A stretch of DNA of 10,240 bases, taken from NCBI GenBank assembly GCA_002455915.1, contig DKLU01000326.1, positions 1-10,240 on the forward strand, in the 5' to 3' direction. Positions 7,296 to 10,240 of this stretch are shown here, one piece after another; position 1 is the stretch's first letter; each line of letters begins with the position of its first letter. This DNA is from Chryseobacterium sp. UBA6632. GTDB taxonomy: Bacteria > Bacteroidota > Bacteroidia > Flavobacteriales > Weeksellaceae. A model generated the notes under the pieces. It did no database searches. It saw nothing but the letters and a program-made list of their open reading frames with translations, and was not told the DNA's origin. A program made the position numbers and the translations under genes.

Positions 7296-9011
7296 CTAAG
7301 TTAATTGTAAGTCGTTTTTAACTTGATTAATTTTCTCATCCAAAGATTTTAATTTATCTCTGAAATCTGCTTCAGAAGTAATTGAATCTTTTACAGAAAT
7401 ATAGAATTTGATTTTTGGTTCTGTACCTGAAGGCCTTACACAAACTTTCGTTCCGTCCTGAGTGTAATAAATCAATACATTCGATTTTGGAATGTCGTTC
7501 ATTACTAATTTTTCATTCTTAGAAACAACAAAATTGGTTTGTTCTTTGAAATCCTTCACTTCTTCAACCAATGAACCCGCCAATTCTTTTGGAGGATTTT
7601 CACGGAAATTCTTCATCATATTCTGAATTTCTTCCGCTCCGTCTCTGCCTTTTCTCACCAAATTCACCAAACCTTCGTAATACATTCCGGTTTCCTGATA
7701 AATTTCGATCATATATTGATACATGGTTCTTCCATTTGCTTTACACCAAGCTGCAATTTCACAAGCAAGAATGATACTTCCGCAAGAATCTTTATCACGA
7801 ACGAAATCTCCCGTCATGAATCCGAAACTTTCTTCACCACCACAAACGAATTTTTCCTGTCCTTCAAAATCACGGATCATTTTTCCGATCCATTTGAAAC
7901 CTGTTAAGCCAACTTTACAGTCAACCCCGAATTTCTGAGCAATATCAAAGAAAATATCTGAAGTTACAATCGTAGAACCAATGAATTCTTTTCCTGTGAT
8001 TCTCTCTTGCTTTCTCCATTCATTTAAAATATAATACGTAAGAATTGTATTTGTCTGATTTCCATTCAATAATTGAATTTCTCCATCTAAATTTCTTACA
8101 GCAATTCCTAATCTGTCACCATCCGGATCGGTTCCGATAACGATGTCTGCATTGGTAATTTTTGCCAAATCCATCGCCATTTCCAACGCTGCAGGTTCTT
8201 CCGGATTCGGAGAATCAACAGTTGGGAAATTTCCGCTAGGAATCATTTGTTCCGTAACCAAATCGATTTTCTTGAAACCAGCTTTTTTAAGGGCTTGAGG
8301 AACTGTTGTATACGTTGTTCCGTGAATTGATGTGAAAACGATATTTAAATTTTCTTTTCCAACATTCTGATACGTAGAGTTTTCGATACAAGCATCGATA
8401 TAAACTTCATCCTGCTCCTCTCCGATCCATTCAATTAAATCATCATTTCCGTCGAATTTGATATCTTCAAATTTTGTAGAATACACTTCATTAATGATCG
8501 CTTCATCATGTGGCGGAACAATTTGCGCTCCGTCATTCCAATATACTTTGTAACCGTTGTACTCAGGCGGATTGTGAGAAGCTGTCAACACAATTCCTCC
8601 GTTACATTTTTTGTCACGAACCGTGAAAGATAATTCCGGAGTCGGTCTGTGATCCTTGAAAAGCAATACTTTAATTCCGTTTGCCGTCAAAACATCAGCC
8701 ACCAATTTTCCGAATTCTCTTGAATTATTTCTAACGTCATAAGCAATCGCTACACTGATTTCTTCACCTTGAAATTGCTTTAACATATAATTCGCAAGTC
8801 CCTGTGTTGCTTGACCTAACGTATATTTATTTAAACGATTGGTTCCGACACCCATAATTCCTCTCATTCCTCCTGTTCCGAACTCCAATTCTCTATAAAA
8901 AGAGTCTTCCAAATCGGGAGAATTTCCATCAATTAACAATTGAACCGCATCTCTTGTTTCCTTATCAAATGTGTCACTTAACCAAAGCTTCGCTTTTTCT
9001 AATGTTGTCAT
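7296..9011 (-). CDS. Phospho-sugar mutase (alpha-D-phosphohexomutase; phosphoglucomutase/phosphomannomutase)
   Basis: This cytoplasmic enzyme interconverts the 1- and 6-phosphates of glucose or mannose through a phosphoserine intermediate, supplying sugar phosphates for nucleotide sugars and glycans. The four family motifs are present in order: the phosphoserine loop TASHNPPEYNGYK (143-155, S145), the metal loop DPDGDR (295-300), the sugar loop GGEESFGFMTGD (391-402) and the phosphate loop RPSGTEPK (526-533). GTGGMRG (45-51) at the N terminus is also typical. Length 571 fits the long phospho-sugar mutase branch (related to Bacillus PgcA and animal PGM2), longer than the ~450-residue ManB/GlmM branch. 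Glucose versus mannose preference cannot be decided. Stop is TAG. It probably heads the row continuing into the aminotransferase and kdsB; no consensus promoter was found in the 127-nt gap behind it. Confidence 0.95.
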   Translation of the reverse strand: MTTLEKAKLWLSDTFDKETRDAVQLLIDGNSPDLEDSFYRELEFGTGGMRGIMGVGTNRLNKYTLGQATQGLANYMLKQFQGEEISVAIAYDVRNNSREFGKLVADVLTANGIKVLLFKDHRPTPELSFTVRDKKCNGGIVLTASHNPPEYNGYKVYWNDGAQIVPPHDEAIINEVYSTKFEDIKFDGNDDLIEWIGEEQDEVYIDACIENSTYQNVGKENLNIVFTSIHGTTYTTVPQALKKAGFKKIDLVTEQMIPSGNFPTVDSPNPEEPAALEMAMDLAKITNADIVIGTDPDGDRLGIAVRNLDGEIQLLNGNQTNTILTYYILNEWRKQERITGKEFIGSTIVTSDIFFDIAQKFGVDCKVGLTGFKWIGKMIRDFEGQEKFVCGGEESFGFMTGDFVRDKDSCGSIILACEIAAWCKANGRTMYQYMIEIYQETGMYYEGLVNLVRKGRDGAEEIQNMMKNFRENPPKELAGSLVEEVKDFKEQTNFVVSKNEKLVMNDIPKSNVLIYYTQDGTKVCVRPSGTEPKIKFYISVKDSITSEADFRDKLKSLDEKINQVKNDLQLT

Positions 9012-9057
9012 ATGTGTCTATTTTGTTCTTTTATAGTTTTAATTTATTGTTATTGTA

Positions 9058-9132
9058 TTTGTCATTTCGACGAAGAAGAAATCTATTTTAAAGAGATTCT
9101 TCCCTCCACTTTGTTTCGTTCAGAATGACAAA
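9058..9132. repeat. Inverted-repeat intergenic element, third family
   Basis: TTTGTCATT (9058-9066) pairs perfectly with AATGACAAA (9124-9132), and inside it GAAGAAATCT (9075-9084) is nearly complementary to AGATTCTTCC (9094-9103). The inner edges AAATCT and AGATT enclose a 9-nt T/A-rich loop. The right arm carries about 12 extra bases. It lies 7 nt behind the GyrB-like gene's stop and 46 nt before the phosphohexomutase start. It could act as a weak terminator for the former, but no T run follows on the minus strand. The GTCATTTCGAC...AGAATGAC pattern is one I recall as common between genes in flavobacteria. Confidence 0.6.
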
Positions 9133-9138
9133 ATATTT

Positions 9139-9747
9139 TTATGTATTAAGCTTAATCTGCAAATTGGGTAATTTGTCTTTCAATGAATTTATTTTCAATT
9201 GTAAATCATTTAATTCAAATATTGATTTTCCAAAAACTTCTTTGTCAATTTCAAAACTTATTGTTGTTGAATCTTCGAAAATTTCTATTTCTGAAATTTC
9301 TCTAAAAATTGTTTTTCCTTTTTCAAAAATAAAATGACCTTTTTGTTTATTCCAAATTGTTTTTAATTCACATTTTTCTGAAACTGCATTAATTATTGCC
9401 ATTCCCACTCGACAGAATTCATCGCCAACTTTCAAATGTTTTTTTTCGTTGCTACAAGCTCCTATTTTTGTCATAATACATTCAGCTTTAGTTAAATCCC
9501 AAGATTTTTCTAAAGACATTCCTGCATTATATTTTATTTTTAATGAATTTTTGTCAACATAAACGAAAATTTCATCACAAATATTATCAAAATATTCGTC
9601 AATTGCAGGACATAAAGATCCAAATACAAGAGAGTTTAAATTATTTTCAAGAAAACAATCTTCAAAATACATTTGGGGACGAAGCCTTACATGCTCCATT
9701 CCTTCTAACGTCTGAATGCTACTCGCTGTATATTTTTTCTCCTCCAA
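9139..9747 (-). CDS. Orphan, degenerate GyrB-like N-terminal (GHKL ATPase-like) domain protein
   Basis: This 202-residue protein aligns from its first residues to the GHKL ATPase domain of flavobacterial DNA gyrase B and then stops, lacking the transducer, TOPRIM and C-terminal regions of a ~640-residue GyrB. Conserved stretches are YTASSIQTLEGMEHVRLRP (6-24), AIDEYFDNICDEI (48-60), MTKIGA (92-97), VGMAIINAVSE (114-124) and STTISFEIDKEVF (160-172). The ATPase residues are gone: the EVVDNSIDE segment reads GSLCPAIDE (43-51), losing catalytic Glu and metal-binding Asn; DNGRGIP reads YNAGMSL (73-79); GGLHGVG reads DEFCRVG (109-115). Nucleotide hydrolysis is therefore unlikely. Start is TTG at 9745-9747, 3 nt after the stop of the GIN gene and in the same frame, which suggests translational coupling. 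By hand count 9181-9720 is about 27% GC, well below the neighbouring phosphohexomutase. It may be a decayed gyrB duplicate or a recruited regulator; function unknown. Confidence 0.8.
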   Translation of the reverse strand: MEEKKYTASSIQTLEGMEHVRLRPQMYFEDCFLENNLNSLVFGSLCPAIDEYFDNICDEIFVYVDKNSLKIKYNAGMSLEKSWDLTKAECIMTKIGACSNEKKHLKVGDEFCRVGMAIINAVSEKCELKTIWNKQKGHFIFEKGKTIFREISEIEIFEDSTTISFEIDKEVFGKSIFELNDLQLKINSLKDKLPNLQIKLNT

Positions 9748-9750
9748 TAC

Positions 9751-10240
9751 TTAATCCAGTTTTTTATTCTCTACTCGTGTATCTTTATCAATTTTAAAAG
9801 CACGAATCGGGTCATTATAGTAAATAAATTTCGCCGTATTCTGAATATGTCCTTTTAATGAATCTTTTACGTTTACTTCCGCATAATTTCCATTTTTAGA
9901 ATCAATTTTCAGGTTTTCGATTTTCCAATAAGGAGAGATCAAACTTGCTGTATCAGAGATCTTTATTACGGCATCTTTTGTTTGCCCTAAAAAGTTGGCT
10001 CTGCTTCGGTTCAGCATTTCAACTTCTGCCCTTCTTGTATTTACCGAACCCATAAATGTAGCGTTATTTTTTAAATTAAGCCTAAAATTATCGGTCTTAA
10101 TTTCGCTCGAAATATTCATTTCTACAGAATCAGAAATCGCTACTTTCTCAAGATTATATTTTGAATAAATCGTTACATTATAAAAATCAACGCCTTTTGT
10201 TCCGCGTTTTTCTTTGATGGAAAGTGTTTTATCTTTTACG
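9751..10240 (-). CDS. GIN-domain (DUF2807-like) protein, C-terminal 162 residues (5' part outside window)
   Basis: The frame is open from the right edge (VKDKTLSIKEKRGTKGVDFY as the first visible residues), so the methionine at 10119 is internal, not a start. The visible part is a run of short alternating beta strands with small-residue turns (for example NLKNNATFMGSV, EVEMLNRSRANFLGQ, VIKISDTASLI, YAEVNVKDSLKGHIQ, IYYNDP), the repeating pattern of the GIN domain seen in many Bacteroidota exported proteins, predicted to form a right-handed beta helix; the family is described as a putative autotransporter-adhesin head. The closing TAKFIYYNDP matches the usual final strand ending in G/N-x-P. 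A signal peptide is expected outside the window and cannot be checked. Its stop (TAA, 9751-9753) is followed after 3 nt by the GyrB-like gene. Family assignment rests on pattern rather than a strict motif. Confidence 0.72.
   Translation of the reverse strand, partial: VKDKTLSIKEKRGTKGVDFYNVTIYSKYNLEKVAISDSVEMNISSEIKTDNFRLNLKNNATFMGSVNTRRAEVEMLNRSRANFLGQTKDAVIKISDTASLISPYWKIENLKIDSKNGNYAEVNVKDSLKGHIQNTAKFIYYNDPIRAFKIDKDTRVENKKLD

Noticed and set aside
7571..7938. Three overlapping plus-strand open frames of 63-71 codons
   Set aside because: They are antisense shadows of the phosphohexomutase and overlap each other in different frames.
9125..9797. Plus-strand open frames opposite the GyrB-like gene
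   Set aside because: They are AT-rich antisense frames without motifs; the minus-strand frame has recognisable GyrB homology.
10117..10119. ATG as the start of the GIN-domain gene
   Set aside because: The frame stays open to the right edge with the same beta-repeat pattern, so this methionine is internal.

Overview
The window looks like the chromosome of a low-GC Bacteroidota bacterium, most likely a flavobacterium of the Chryseobacterium type. Three lines of sequence evidence support this. A copy of the Bacteroidota sigma-factor -7 element (TATATTTG, fitting TAnnTTTG) lies just upstream of three genes, one of them with a TTG exactly 19 nt away. Strong Shine-Dalgarno sites are largely absent. 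The proteins read as flavobacterial housekeeping enzymes. The genus is inference.

Layout, left to right. Positions 1-908 hold the first 302 residues of the ATP synthase beta subunit (atpD, minus strand, running off the left edge). A 526-nt AT-rich gap separates it from the divergent ribF (plus strand, FMN/FAD synthesis). The gap carries the atpD promoter, a -7 box for ribF and a long imperfect palindrome. ribF overlaps by 4 nt the stop of a convergent MmcQ/YjbR-family gene. Next comes a plus-strand NAD(P)-binding short-chain-dehydrogenase-like gene, bracketed by two copies of a REP-like palindrome; the second probably ends its transcript. From 3739 to the right edge every gene is on the minus strand. 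In transcription order (right to left) they are: a GIN-domain (DUF2807) protein entering from the right edge, a stand-alone degenerate GyrB-like domain 3 nt behind it, a phosphohexomutase, a class I/II aminotransferase, kdsB (CMP-Kdo synthesis for lipopolysaccharide), a secreted LolA-like protein and a lipoprotein glutathione peroxidase.

Most of this is core metabolism: energy, flavins, sugar phosphates, Kdo and peroxide defence. The two parts that are not routine are (a) the orphan GyrB-like domain at 9139-9747, which keeps the flavobacterial GyrB N-terminal signature but has lost the ATPase residues and is much AT-richer than its neighbour, and (b) an unusually rich set of intergenic inverted repeats of at least three families, including a pair of 8-nt-phased palindromes filling successive junctions of the phosphohexomutase-aminotransferase-kdsB row. 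No tRNA, rRNA, CRISPR, transposase or phage gene was seen.
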